Assembly (NCBI RefSeq): GCF_052118845.1
Contig: NZ_JBQKGJ010000002.1
Location: 1-64,000, forward strand
Origin: Bilifractor sp002394235
Lineage (GTDB): Bacteria > Bacillota > Clostridia > Lachnospirales > Lachnospiraceae
Length of the DNA: 64,000 nucleotides
Direction of reading: 5' to 3'
Position numbers and translations under genes: made by a program. Under the pieces are notes generated by a model. The model was given only the letters and a program-made list of their open reading frames with translations, was not told the DNA's origin and made no database searches. Positions 16,101 to 24,035 of this stretch are shown in pieces; positions within the stretch are counted from its first letter, which is position 1; each line of letters starts with the position of its first letter.

Positions 16101-17980
16101 TTTCGCACCGCCATTAAGATCACGATACTCCTCGGAGATACCTCCACCGACTTCTCGTCCGAATCGATTTCCATCTCCGTGCCTTTCTCCGGAAACGCCT
16201 GCTCACGCGACGTATCCGCGCAGATCACCCACCGGAGGTCTTCTGGAAGGTCCGGAAGCGCGAACCGCTGCATCTGCCAGTACATGTTGTACGCGATATA
16301 GATTGTGTCGTCCGATGTTCCGTCCGCTTTCTCCGCATACTGCCCGCAATACATGACGCCGAATCCTGTCTTCGTCTTTCCGGAGGCGCTCATCCATGCC
16401 ACCTCGCTGTGAAACGAAAGATCCGGGAATCCGCAGGCCTTATAGTCCGCCATCCGCAGCACCCGCGCAGATCGGAGGACCGGATGTTCTCTGCGGAACG
16501 CAATGGCCTTCCTGACAAAATCATGCATTTCTCTCGCTGATTTTGATCTGCTCCAGGTAACCCAGCCCGTGCGGTTGTCCTGGCACCAGGCATTGTTATT
16601 CCCGCCCTGGCTGTTCTCTATCTCATCCCCTGCGTAGACCATCGGTGCTCCCTGGCTGGTCATCAGCATCAGAAAAGCATTCCTGAGCAGCTGCCGCCTC
16701 AGCGCACGAACCGCGCTCTTTCTGGATGGCCCCTCCTCCCCGCAGTTCCAGGTAAAGTTGAAATCCGTCCCGTCGTGATTCTGCTCACCGTTGGCTTCGT
16801 TATGTTTTTCCTCATAGGAAACCATGTCATACATCGTGAAGCCGTCCTGATCCGCAAAATAATTGATGAATGCCTGGTCCTCGGAGTTTCTCCGGAGATA
16901 CCAGCCGGCCTCGTCCGTACCGACATCCGGATCGCCCTTCAGAAACCGGCGCATTGCCTGCTCGTAGGACGGATTCATAGCCGCAAGGTTCCGGAAAGCC
17001 GGTTTTCTGCCTCCGTACAGCACGGAGGTATCATAGCCGGAGGTAATCAGCTTCGTTCTCCGAAGCAGGGGGTCAGTAACGGCCGCGTGAATCCAGCTCC
17101 CGTCGCCGACCAGATGGAAACCGTCCACCTTGAAGTGAAGGCGCCAGTAGCGCAGCACATCAGTGACAAGTCTTGCATCCGCTTCCGGAAGAAAATAGAA
17201 CTCCGGGATGCATTCCAGACCGGCCTCATGGAGGACATCCACCATTTCCGCGAACTCCTTGTTCGGATTATCCGTGGCGCAGTAAGCCTTCTTCGGCGCA
17301 AAATAAAGTCCCTTCGTGTACCCCCAGTAATTCAAAACCGGGTCCGCATTATTCTCCGGTTCCTTCACCTGCACCTGCTGATCCAGATAATAATATTTTT
17401 CCTCATCTGATTGATTTTCGAACGTATAGCACGGCATGAGGATCAGCGAAGTCACCCCCATGTCCTTCAGATACGGGATCATCTCCGTGACGCCGAGAAA
17501 TGTTCCGGGATGCTTCACGCCCGCCGGCCGGGTCTTTGTGAAGCCTCTCACGTGAAGTTTGTAGAAGATACTGTTCTCATAGGGTATATTGAGGGGCTCT
17601 GTTCCTGCCTTGAAATAGACCTTCATGGAACACCGGTATTCTTCCTCCCCGCTGACCGGATTTGTGATTCTACGAACAGATCTGGCATAGGGATCCGCAA
17701 CGGTCTTCCCCTCTACCCGATAATTGTATTCATACGCTCCCGCATTCTCCATCTCCACAAAGACTGCGCTGATGTCGCCGATCCGGTATTTTTCCTCGAG
17801 AGGAATCACCTGACAAGGCTCAATCTCCCCTGTATGATAGAGCAGAAGCTCCGCCCGCTTCCCTTCCGGAATCACGCAGGCGAACAGGTTTCCGTTCCGT
17901 ACTCCGTTCGTCGTAATGCCGTGCACTCCAAGTCTTTCCGGATCTGATGGTGTTACCCTGAATTCTGTCTTCTCTGCCAT
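16097..17980 (-). CDS. GH13 isoamylase/GlgX-like protein with lost catalytic residues
   Basis: This 627-residue protein has the layout of glycogen-debranching enzymes: a CBM48-like domain (about residues 18-105), a TIM-barrel region (about 135-530) with SIFYKLHVRGFT and QDGFTMYDMVSYEEKHNEANGE, and a C-terminal beta domain. The active-site blocks are changed. Region I (DVVYNHT in active enzymes) reads ECIPEFYF. Region II (GFRFD) reads GFHLVGD, with Val291 where the nucleophile Asp should be. Region III (EPWD) reads SGYD, with Ser314 for the acid/base Glu. Region IV has Gln378 for His. It is probably a glucan-binding pseudoenzyme. It heads the operon with DUF5662 and aspartokinase. Confidence 0.85.
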   Translation of the reverse strand: MAEKTEFRVTPSDPERLGVHGITTNGVRNGNLFACVIPEGKRAELLLYHTGEIEPCQVIPLEEKYRIGDISAVFVEMENAGAYEYNYRVEGKTVADPYARSVRRITNPVSGEEEYRCSMKVYFKAGTEPLNIPYENSIFYKLHVRGFTKTRPAGVKHPGTFLGVTEMIPYLKDMGVTSLILMPCYTFENQSDEEKYYYLDQQVQVKEPENNADPVLNYWGYTKGLYFAPKKAYCATDNPNKEFAEMVDVLHEAGLECIPEFYFLPEADARLVTDVLRYWRLHFKVDGFHLVGDGSWIHAAVTDPLLRRTKLITSGYDTSVLYGGRKPAFRNLAAMNPSYEQAMRRFLKGDPDVGTDEAGWYLRRNSEDQAFINYFADQDGFTMYDMVSYEEKHNEANGEQNHDGTDFNFTWNCGEEGPSRKSAVRALRRQLLRNAFLMLMTSQGAPMVYAGDEIENSQGGNNNAWCQDNRTGWVTWSRSKSAREMHDFVRKAIAFRREHPVLRSARVLRMADYKACGFPDLSFHSEVAWMSASGKTKTGFGVMYCGQYAEKADGTSDDTIYIAYNMYWQMQRFALPDLPEDLRWVICADTSREQAFPEKGTEMEIDSDEKSVEVSPRSIVILMAVRK

Positions 17981-18009
17981 TCTCTTCCTCCGGTTCTTCC
18001 CTGATCACA

Positions 18010-18140
18010 GACAGGTAAACCGCTTCACACTGTGTGTGCGCAAATGTGGCTCACCCGCCCGCGCATATTCGCACTTTCGTGCCGCTTGCGCGTCACTTCG
18101 CTGCTTCGCAGCTTCATCCCATACCTGTTGTCAGATAGCC
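18010..18140. repeat. fragment of the mosaic hairpin repeat family
   Basis: Minus-strand ACAGGTATG..., GAAGTGACGC, AAGCGGCACGAAAGTGCGAAT closely match blocks at 22165-22220. Short self-complementary stretches (e.g. AGCTGCGAAGCAGC) lie between. It fills most of the gap 17981-18174 between the GH13-like gene and exonuclease III. Confidence 0.65.
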
Positions 18141-18174
18141 GGCTTCCCCGAATCCGATCTCATCCGGTTTGAAA

Positions 18175-18927
18175 TCATATCGTAAGATCCAGCTCAACCG
18201 GGCAGTGATCCGATCCCATCACATCTGTGTGGATGATTGCATCGGTGACATGATCCCTGAGATTATCGGTGATCAGGAAATAATCGATTCTCCATCCCGC
18301 ATTTTTCTCACGCGCCCGGAAGCGGTACGACCACCAGGAGTACTCAATCTTATCAGGATGCAGCCAGCGGTAGGAATCCGTGAACCCCGAATCCAGAAGC
18401 TCCGTCATCTTTTCCCGCTCTTCATCGGTAAATCCGGCATTTCTGCGGTTCGTCTTCGGATTTTTGATATCGATTTCTTCATGCGCCACATTCAGATCCC
18501 CGCAGACAATCACCGGTTTTTTCTCCGCGAGGGCGTGAAGATATGCGCGGAAATCATCCTCCCAGCGCATCCGGTAATCCAGCCGTTTCAGTTCACTCTG
18601 GGAATTTGGCGTATAGCAGGTCACGAGATAGAACTTCTCATATTCCAGAGTGATCACGCGTCCCTCATGATCATGCTCCTCCACTCCGATCCCGTAAGTG
18701 ACATTCTGCGCCTCCTGCTTTGCAAAAACCGCTGTGCCAGAATATCCCTTTCTGTCGGCATAATTCCAGTAGCAGTAATAGCCCTCCGGCGCAAAATCGA
18801 TCTGACCAGCCTGAAGCTTGCTCTCCTGAATACAGAAGAAATCCGCGCCGGTGCTGTCGAAATACTCCCTGAATCCTTTTCCCACACAGGCTCGCAGCCC
18901 ATTCACATTCCAGGATATAAATTTCAT
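18175..18927 (-). CDS. xth: exodeoxyribonuclease III / AP endonuclease
   Basis: The 250-residue enzyme nicks abasic sites and trims 3' ends in base-excision repair. Conserved elements are WNVNGLRACV at the N-terminus, FCIQESKL with the metal-binding Glu, CGDLNVAHEEIDI (about residues 148-160), and the C-terminal SDHCPVELDL with the catalytic Asp-His pair. Length fits ExoA. It lies 38 nt downstream of the decarboxylase gene and may be cotranscribed with it. Confidence 0.95.
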   Translation of the reverse strand: MKFISWNVNGLRACVGKGFREYFDSTGADFFCIQESKLQAGQIDFAPEGYYCYWNYADRKGYSGTAVFAKQEAQNVTYGIGVEEHDHEGRVITLEYEKFYLVTCYTPNSQSELKRLDYRMRWEDDFRAYLHALAEKKPVIVCGDLNVAHEEIDIKNPKTNRRNAGFTDEEREKMTELLDSGFTDSYRWLHPDKIEYSWWSYRFRAREKNAGWRIDYFLITDNLRDHVTDAIIHTDVMGSDHCPVELDLTI

Positions 18928-18965
18928 GCATACCTCCCGGTTAATATTTTTCCCTCATGCCATCC

Positions 18966-20585
18966 TCAGGTGATATCCAGCTTTGTTCGATATCGGATGA
19001 CCCTCATGGTTTCCAGATCACGGTCCGCAGGTCCGTGGATCGGCAGCCGGTTTTCCCTGTACCGCTGGACAATGTCGAAAATCTCCCTGGTGATCACCTC
19101 ACCCGGGCAGATCAGCGGAATCCCCGGCGGATACGGGATGATGCTTTCCCCGGCAACTCTGCCGACCGCATCTTCCCATTTCACCAGAATCTTCTCACTG
19201 TAGAAAGCTTCTCTCGGTGTCATTACCACCTGGGGAAGCACAGATGCAGCATGCCTGAGATAGTCCTCGCGTCTCCCGTCCGACAAGCTCCCAATTTCTT
19301 CCGCACTTTCCCTCGGAATGTCCTCTGTGCCGCAGCCCGTCTGTTCCCTCAGGATCTTCTTCAGTGTCTCTACCAGCCGCCGGATATCGTCGCCGTTATT
19401 TCCCCACGTGACGACTGCCACTACGTTTTCAAAATCTGCCAGTTCCGTGCTGACTCTGCCCTTATCATAGAGCAGTCTCTGCAGGCGAAAACCTGTGATT
19501 CCCGCTCTCCTTGCCGAAAAAACGATCCGGAGCGGATCCATCGTCAGGTGTTCCGGCACATTTTTTCCCTTCCCGAAAAGCTCTTCCACAGGAATTCCCG
19601 CTGACTTTGCAGTCGCAAGGGCAATTTTTTCTTCTCCGGACATCTCATAACACACATCTGTCGTCAGTACATCCACGTAAGGAATCCGCGCAAGCTCCTC
19701 ACGAAGTATGTCTGCCATCGCCATCGATTTGCTCATCAGTTCTCCGCCATGGAGCGCAAGATTATGGCGTGCTCCGTCCAGTGAACCCATGAGCAGATAA
19801 TTCGGGCTCGTGCTCATCACGAGCTTCAGACACTCATCCAGCCTCTGTCGCGAGATAAAACGGCTCTTCCACTGAAGCATTGAACTCTGCGTCATACTTC
19901 CGGATGTCTTGTGAATGCTCTGTGCCGCCACGTCCGCCCCTGCCCGGATCGCTCCTTCCGGCATCTCGTCCGAAAAATACAGGTGGGATCCATGTGCCTC
20001 GTCGACAAGCAGAGGAATCCCATGCCGGTGACAGATGTCCGCAATTCTCCGCAAATCGGAACAGATCCCGTAATAAGTCGGGCTCACCACAAAGACAGCC
20101 CGGATTTCGCTGTCCCGCTCCAGTGCCTTTTCAATCTCCTCCGGCTTCACTTCGCCGGAAATATTCCATCCGGGAACCGTCTCCGTGTTTACCCATACCG
20201 GAACAGCTCCGCTCAAAATCAGGCCCATCAGCACAGATTTATGTGCATTCCTTGGAACCAGGATCTTTTCACCAGGCTGTACGGAGGCGAGAATCATAGC
20301 TTCATTTCCGCACGTTGTACCGTTCACCAGAAACCAGCAATGATCCGATCCCCAGATTTCTGCAGCCAGATCCTGAGCCTCCCGGATCGGTCCCGCCGGC
20401 TGATGCAGATCATCCAGTCCCTCTGCCTCCGTAAGGTCGCTCATAAACGCCCTTTCCCCGAGCACTTCCAAAGCTCTCGGGTCTGCTCCGCGCTCAAAGC
20501 GATGCGCCGGAATACGGAAAAATGCCGGCCTTTCGCTGCGGAAATTTTCAATTGCGTCCAAAATCGGTGTACTATTCTGATTCAC
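18966..20585 (-). CDS. Orn/Lys/Arg decarboxylase family protein (PLP-dependent)
   Basis: The 539-residue fold-type I PLP enzyme would decarboxylate lysine, arginine or ornithine to the diamine or agmatine. The cofactor region is clear: DEAHGSHLYF (about residues 204-213) and SIHKTSGSMTQSS with the Schiff-base Lys (about 227-239). VNGTTCGNEAMI near residue 90 is also typical. It lacks the N-terminal wing domain of the large enterobacterial enzymes, like the shorter Firmicutes type (about 480-540). The C-terminal OKR_DC_1_C domain is present with YPPGIPLICPGE. Substrate cannot be decided from sequence. A promoter lies at 20748-20776. Confidence 0.9.
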   Translation of the reverse strand: MNQNSTPILDAIENFRSERPAFFRIPAHRFERGADPRALEVLGERAFMSDLTEAEGLDDLHQPAGPIREAQDLAAEIWGSDHCWFLVNGTTCGNEAMILASVQPGEKILVPRNAHKSVLMGLILSGAVPVWVNTETVPGWNISGEVKPEEIEKALERDSEIRAVFVVSPTYYGICSDLRRIADICHRHGIPLLVDEAHGSHLYFSDEMPEGAIRAGADVAAQSIHKTSGSMTQSSMLQWKSRFISRQRLDECLKLVMSTSPNYLLMGSLDGARHNLALHGGELMSKSMAMADILREELARIPYVDVLTTDVCYEMSGEEKIALATAKSAGIPVEELFGKGKNVPEHLTMDPLRIVFSARRAGITGFRLQRLLYDKGRVSTELADFENVVAVVTWGNNGDDIRRLVETLKKILREQTGCGTEDIPRESAEEIGSLSDGRREDYLRHAASVLPQVVMTPREAFYSEKILVKWEDAVGRVAGESIIPYPPGIPLICPGEVITREIFDIVQRYRENRLPIHGPADRDLETMRVIRYRTKLDIT

Positions 20586-20747
20586 TTATGATGCCTCTCT
20601 GTCTTTCTTCCGGACTCACAAAAAATGAGACCACCGCATTGAGCCTACCCGTGAATCAAAATCTTCTCTGCTTATCCCGGTCCGCAGTACGTGTTCCTCC
20701 TGCGGCCGGTCCGCTGATTCACTGTATGCATATCATGCGACAGTCTC

Positions 20748-20781
20748 ATATTAGCATCAATTTTCTGTTAATTCAATTAAC
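20748..20781 (-). promoter_or_regulatory. promoter of the decarboxylase gene, with a dyad over the -35
   Basis: TTGAAT (20771-20776) and TAATAT (20748-20753) are 17 bp apart. The 15-nt palindrome GTTAATTGAATTAAC (20767-20781) covers the -35, so it may be an operator. The remaining 5' region to 20586 holds no gene. Confidence 0.6.
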
Positions 20782-20813
20782 CTGTAAAAAGAACGTCACG
20801 GATTCACTTTTCT

Positions 20814-21848
20814 TCAGTCAACGTCTATCTCATGAACCCAGCCTTCCGGTCCTTCGATCTCTCCGTCCTGAATACCTGTCAGTGTGCTGCGAAGCTTTGT
20901 GAGAACCGGTCCCATCTTCTCCATGCCGCTCGGAATGTTGATGATTCTGCCATGGTCATTGATCTGTCCTACCGGGCTGATAACGGCTGCGGTTCCGCAA
21001 AGACCCATTTCCTCAAATTCCGGTACTTCACTGAACATAACCGGTCTGTGCTCCACCTTCATGCCCAGCATATTCTCGGCAATATAGCAGAGGGAACGGC
21101 GGGTGATGGACGGAAGAATCGAATCGGACTTCGGCGTTACCAGTGTCTTCCCGTTGTCCTTGATAAAGATTACATTTGCTCCGCCGGTCTCTTCCACCTT
21201 TGTTCTGGTTGCCGGATCCAGATACAGGTTCTCGTTGAATCCCTCTCTGTGCGCCTCCATAATCGGGTGAAGGCTCATCGCATAGTTCAGGCCGGCCTTG
21301 ATTCCACCGGTTCCATGCGGCGCGGCGCGGTCGAAGTCAGGAATACGCACAACAACCGGCTTTGCTCCGCCCTTAAAATACGGGCCAACCGGCGTCACGA
21401 GGATACGGAACATATACTCCTCAGCCGGCTTTACTCCGATAACCGCATTGTATCCGAACATATAAGGACGGATATAGAGCGTTGCGCCGGAGCCATATGG
21501 CGGTACCCAGTCAACGTTCGCCTTTACCACCTCTTCAACAGCCTTCACAAAACGATCAACCGGGAACGGCGGCATTTCCAGCCGTTTGCAGGAGTCATAC
21601 ATACGCTGCGCATTCATATCCGGGCGGAAGCATACCACCTTGTTGTCCTTCGTTCTATATGCCTTGAGGCCTTCAAAGCAGGACTGAGAATACTGAAGAA
21701 CCGCCGCGCACTCACTCATCGTAACTGTGTGATCCTTCGTCAGCCTGCCCTCATCCCACTTTCCGTCTCTGTACATGGAGACATAGCTGTAATCTGTTTC
21801 TCTGTAATTAAAGTCCAGGCTTCCCCAGTCAATATCTTTTGTAGCCAT
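20814..21848 (-). CDS. ilvE: branched-chain amino acid aminotransferase
   Basis: The 344-residue class IV PLP aminotransferase interconverts leucine, isoleucine and valine with their keto acids. Recognisable blocks are SQSCFEGLKAYR, YIRPYMFGYNA, GGIKAGLNYAMS with the PLP-binding Lys (about residue 190), and the substrate loop LCGTAAVISPVG (about 292-303). Length fits the family (about 340). AGGAGGACAAATCA before the ATG is strong. It is a single gene behind its own promoter at 21880-21907. A T-box was looked for in its leader and not found. Confidence 0.96.
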   Translation of the reverse strand: MATKDIDWGSLDFNYRETDYSYVSMYRDGKWDEGRLTKDHTVTMSECAAVLQYSQSCFEGLKAYRTKDNKVVCFRPDMNAQRMYDSCKRLEMPPFPVDRFVKAVEEVVKANVDWVPPYGSGATLYIRPYMFGYNAVIGVKPAEEYMFRILVTPVGPYFKGGAKPVVVRIPDFDRAAPHGTGGIKAGLNYAMSLHPIMEAHREGFNENLYLDPATRTKVEETGGANVIFIKDNGKTLVTPKSDSILPSITRRSLCYIAENMLGMKVEHRPVMFSEVPEFEEMGLCGTAAVISPVGQINDHGRIINIPSGMEKMGPVLTKLRSTLTGIQDGEIEGPEGWVHEIDVD

Positions 21849-21879
21849 TGATTTGTCCTCCTAATGATAATCTGTTGAT

Positions 21880-21907
21880 ATTATACACCAAAATTTCACT
21901 TTGCAAA
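21880..21907 (-). promoter_or_regulatory. promoter of ilvE
   Basis: TTTGCA (21902-21907) and a perfect TATAAT (21880-21885) are 16 bp apart, giving a leader of only about 25 nt. Confidence 0.65.
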
Positions 21908-21925
21908 CAAAAAAACGAAAAGGTT

Positions 21926-22312
21926 TACTGTATAAAGCCGTCGTCAAGCGGGCAGTTTTCGGGCATGCGAAGCATGCACAGAAAACTGCATGCCTGAACG
22001 ACGCTAACATGTATGAGCATGGAGCGGTGTGAAGCACGGAGCAATCCATAGCTTATACAGTATGTGTCACGACTTATCGTATGGCCGTTTACTGTATAAG
22101 CTCTTCGAAAACGCAGACAGGATCGTCACGCGCGAAGCGTGTGTAAGAGACTGTATGCGATTTCGAAGGCAACAGGTATGAGCACGAAGTGACGCTTAAG
22201 CGGCACGGAAGTGCGAATACCTGGAGGATTGCGGGAGTGCGAAGCACGGAGCAATCCATAGCTTATACAATATGTGTCACGACTTATCGTATGGCCGTTT
22301 ACTTTGTCACAA
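21926..22312. repeat. two tandem copies of a mosaic hairpin repeat, about 190 bp each
   Basis: The 42-nt block starting GTAAACGGCCATACGATAAG on the minus strand occurs twice (about 22050-22091 and 22261-22302). Each is followed by ATGGATTGCTCCGTGCTTC, a set of different hairpins, and a closing TATACAGTAAAC. Internal hairpins include CACACGC/GCGTGTG-type and GGATTGC/GCAATCC arms. Pieces recur at 18010, 35272, 49320 and 56190. This repeat fills the gap between ilvE and the LeuRS-like gene; no gene is seen. Confidence 0.85.
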
Positions 22313-23150
22313 GGTTCAGAATGCGCCCCGGCACATAGACAATTCTCCCGACATCTGATGGCATCCTGCTCCCGAGGGCAGCGGCCGCTGCCCTTTCCGC
22401 CCGTTCCCGGGTCCACCCAAAAAGTGCCGGTATCTCGGTTCTTTTTCTTCCATCGATACAGACTGGAAGGCGAACCGGATCACCGGACCTATCTGCATCC
22501 CCGGCAATCGGCCAGAGCTCATCCATGACGCTTCTTCTGTCTTCATCTTCCAAAACGTCCGGCACACCGCGATGATATCCGCGCCCATCATGATATCCGC
22601 ACCCGCCGTACCTTTCCCAAAGCTCCTGTGCGATGTAAGGAGTGAACGGAGCTGACAGAAGAATGTAATTCTTCATAAAAAGAAGTTCTTCCGCAGGGTT
22701 CATCAATCCCCGGCCACGCTCCTCCTTACGCAGCAGATTAAGGCCTTCCATCATCGAAGCTGCCGCTGTATTCCACTTAGAACGGCTGACTCTCTCATTC
22801 ACAGTATATATCAGCTCACGGGCTTCTCCCGGCAGTTTTTCCACGCTGCATGCGTCGAAATTGTCACCAGTCTCTGTTTCATCTGCTGACTCTGACTCAT
22901 TCGACCGTTCCAGAATCGCCTCCGCGATTCTCCAGTATCTGCGAAGATACCGAAGAATTCCCTCGGCGCACGCTTCATCCCGTTCACTGTTTCCGGGCAG
23001 TTTTCCGGAGAACAGGACATACATGCGCATCGCGTCCTGCCCGTATTCCCTTTGATAATACTCCGGTATCCCGTCCCGGGCATCAGCGGAGGGGCCCAAA
23101 AGGCCCTGCCACCTTATCTCCAGTCTGCGGAAATTATACGGAGAAATCAT
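22299..23150 (-). CDS. stand-alone leucyl-tRNA synthetase C-terminal-like protein
   Basis: The 283-residue protein resembles only the C-terminal part of LeuRS. EYGQDAMRMYVLFSGKLP (about residues 36-53) corresponds to the segment after KMSKS. The anticodon-binding domain follows with KWNTAAASMMEGLNLL and LLSAPFTPYIAQELWERYG (about 105-190), and the end GRIVYVPGRILNLVTK matches the LeuRS C-terminal domain. The catalytic Rossmann fold, HIGH, KMSKS and editing domain are absent, so it cannot charge tRNA. It may bind tRNA-Leu. Its start overlaps the MarR gene by 4 nt, which indicates translational coupling. A neutral relic is possible, but the frame is open and well coupled. Confidence 0.8.
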   Translation of the reverse strand: MISPYNFRRLEIRWQGLLGPSADARDGIPEYYQREYGQDAMRMYVLFSGKLPGNSERDEACAEGILRYLRRYWRIAEAILERSNESESADETETGDNFDACSVEKLPGEARELIYTVNERVSRSKWNTAAASMMEGLNLLRKEERGRGLMNPAEELLFMKNYILLSAPFTPYIAQELWERYGGCGYHDGRGYHRGVPDVLEDEDRRSVMDELWPIAGDADRSGDPVRLPVCIDGRKRTEIPALFGWTRERAERAAAAALGSRMPSDVGRIVYVPGRILNLVTK

Positions 23151-23698
23151 GCCTTACCGTCACTTTCTCCGGACTCTGTTTCCTCCCGCTCATCCTTCAT
23201 GATCCGGGAAAGCTCCGAGCTCATTTCCATAAACTGAAGCATCCGGTCGAGTCCGAAACGATTAACGACCTTTTTCGTAAACTTGTCCACGCGCTTCTCA
23301 TTATCCGCAAGCATATCAAGCCCGCGCTGGGTAATATTGAGATAAGTGCCTCCGTTTCCCTTCCCATCAAAGGTCCAGGTCACGTAACCGCGGTTTTTCA
23401 GTGCCTCGGCCACATGGGAGGTTTCGTTTATCGGAAGCTCCAGCTTCTCCGACAGAACATTCAGATACATTTTCCGATTGTCCTCAGGAAGATCCTTTAC
23501 ATATTCCCGCACGATATGCAATGCCAGGTATTCCGGCATCTTCAGGTTATGCAGAAATTTCTGGTTCTGTTCCTTACCCACAATATATCTGGAGTAAATG
23601 AACTTCTCCGCCAGATCCCGCACTTCCTCCGCACTGATGTCAGTTCCCAGAGGATTCCTTCCTGTACTGCCAGCCTCAAATTCCTTATCATTCCCCAT
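23147..23698 (-). CDS. MarR-family winged-helix regulator
   Basis: The 183-residue protein has a central winged helix (about residues 60-130): LALHIVREYV, then LSEKLELPINETSHVAEALKNRGYV as the recognition part and a GNGGTYLNITQRG wing, typical of MarR regulators. A start at 23698 is chosen because AAAGGAG lies just ahead; the ATG at 23716 lies before that site. The gene overlaps the LeuRS C-terminal-like gene by 4 nt. This suggests that it controls that protein or shares its function; no ligand can be inferred. Confidence 0.8.
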   Translation of the reverse strand: MGNDKEFEAGSTGRNPLGTDISAEEVRDLAEKFIYSRYIVGKEQNQKFLHNLKMPEYLALHIVREYVKDLPEDNRKMYLNVLSEKLELPINETSHVAEALKNRGYVTWTFDGKGNGGTYLNITQRGLDMLADNEKRVDKFTKKVVNRFGLDRMLQFMEMSSELSRIMKDEREETESGESDGKA

Positions 23699-23850
23699 TT
23701 TCTGTCTCCTTTCCATTGCAGGCGCCCTGATCTCCGCCTCCGTCTTCGCGGTGGCTTATATGGATCCTGCCCCTCCGCCTGTGATGCATTTCTATAACCT
23801 TTCTCATCATAACACAAAGGCTGTCCGGAAAGCGAGTTAAAACACTCTAA
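23699..23850. other. leader/intergenic region of the MarR gene
   Basis: A -10-like TATGAT lies near 23810 on the minus strand with a poor -35. No gene is seen. It joins repeat copy B and the EF-G terminator, so the whole gap 23699-24035 is accounted for. Confidence 0.5.
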
Positions 23851-23945
23851 AACGAGATAAAACACGCTGCGCGAGTTTTATCTCGCTATCGCGACGCTCG
23901 CCGCACACGAATACTTCGCATTCGGCTGCGGCTCACTGTTCGCGT
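23851..23945 (-). repeat. 95-bp terminator-linked repeat, copy B
   Basis: Full-length copy starting directly after the T-tract of the EF-G paralogue terminator. It shares both hairpins with copy A. Confidence 0.95.
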
Positions 23946-23993
23946 AAAAAAACTGTCTGCCGCATCCAGCCTCTCAGCCAATGCAGCAGACAG
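23946..23993 (-). terminator. terminator of the EF-G paralogue gene
   Basis: CTGTCTGC...GCAGACAG arms (23986-23993 and 23953-23960) are followed by seven T on the minus strand, 42 nt behind the stop codon. Repeat copy B begins immediately after the T-tract. Confidence 0.9.
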
Positions 23994-24035
23994 CAATATT
24001 CAACAAAACAGTCTCAGCAGCAAGGAGCCGTCCGG

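Noticed and set aside
20832..21851. Long antisense reading frame opposite ilvE (339 codons)
   Set aside because: It mirrors ilvE, is Arg/His/Cys-rich like other antisense shadows, and has no ribosome site or family resemblance.
21849..22298. T-box or other riboswitch upstream of ilvE
   Set aside because: No T-box consensus was found, and the ilvE promoter lies only about 25 nt from the start codon; the region is repeat DNA.
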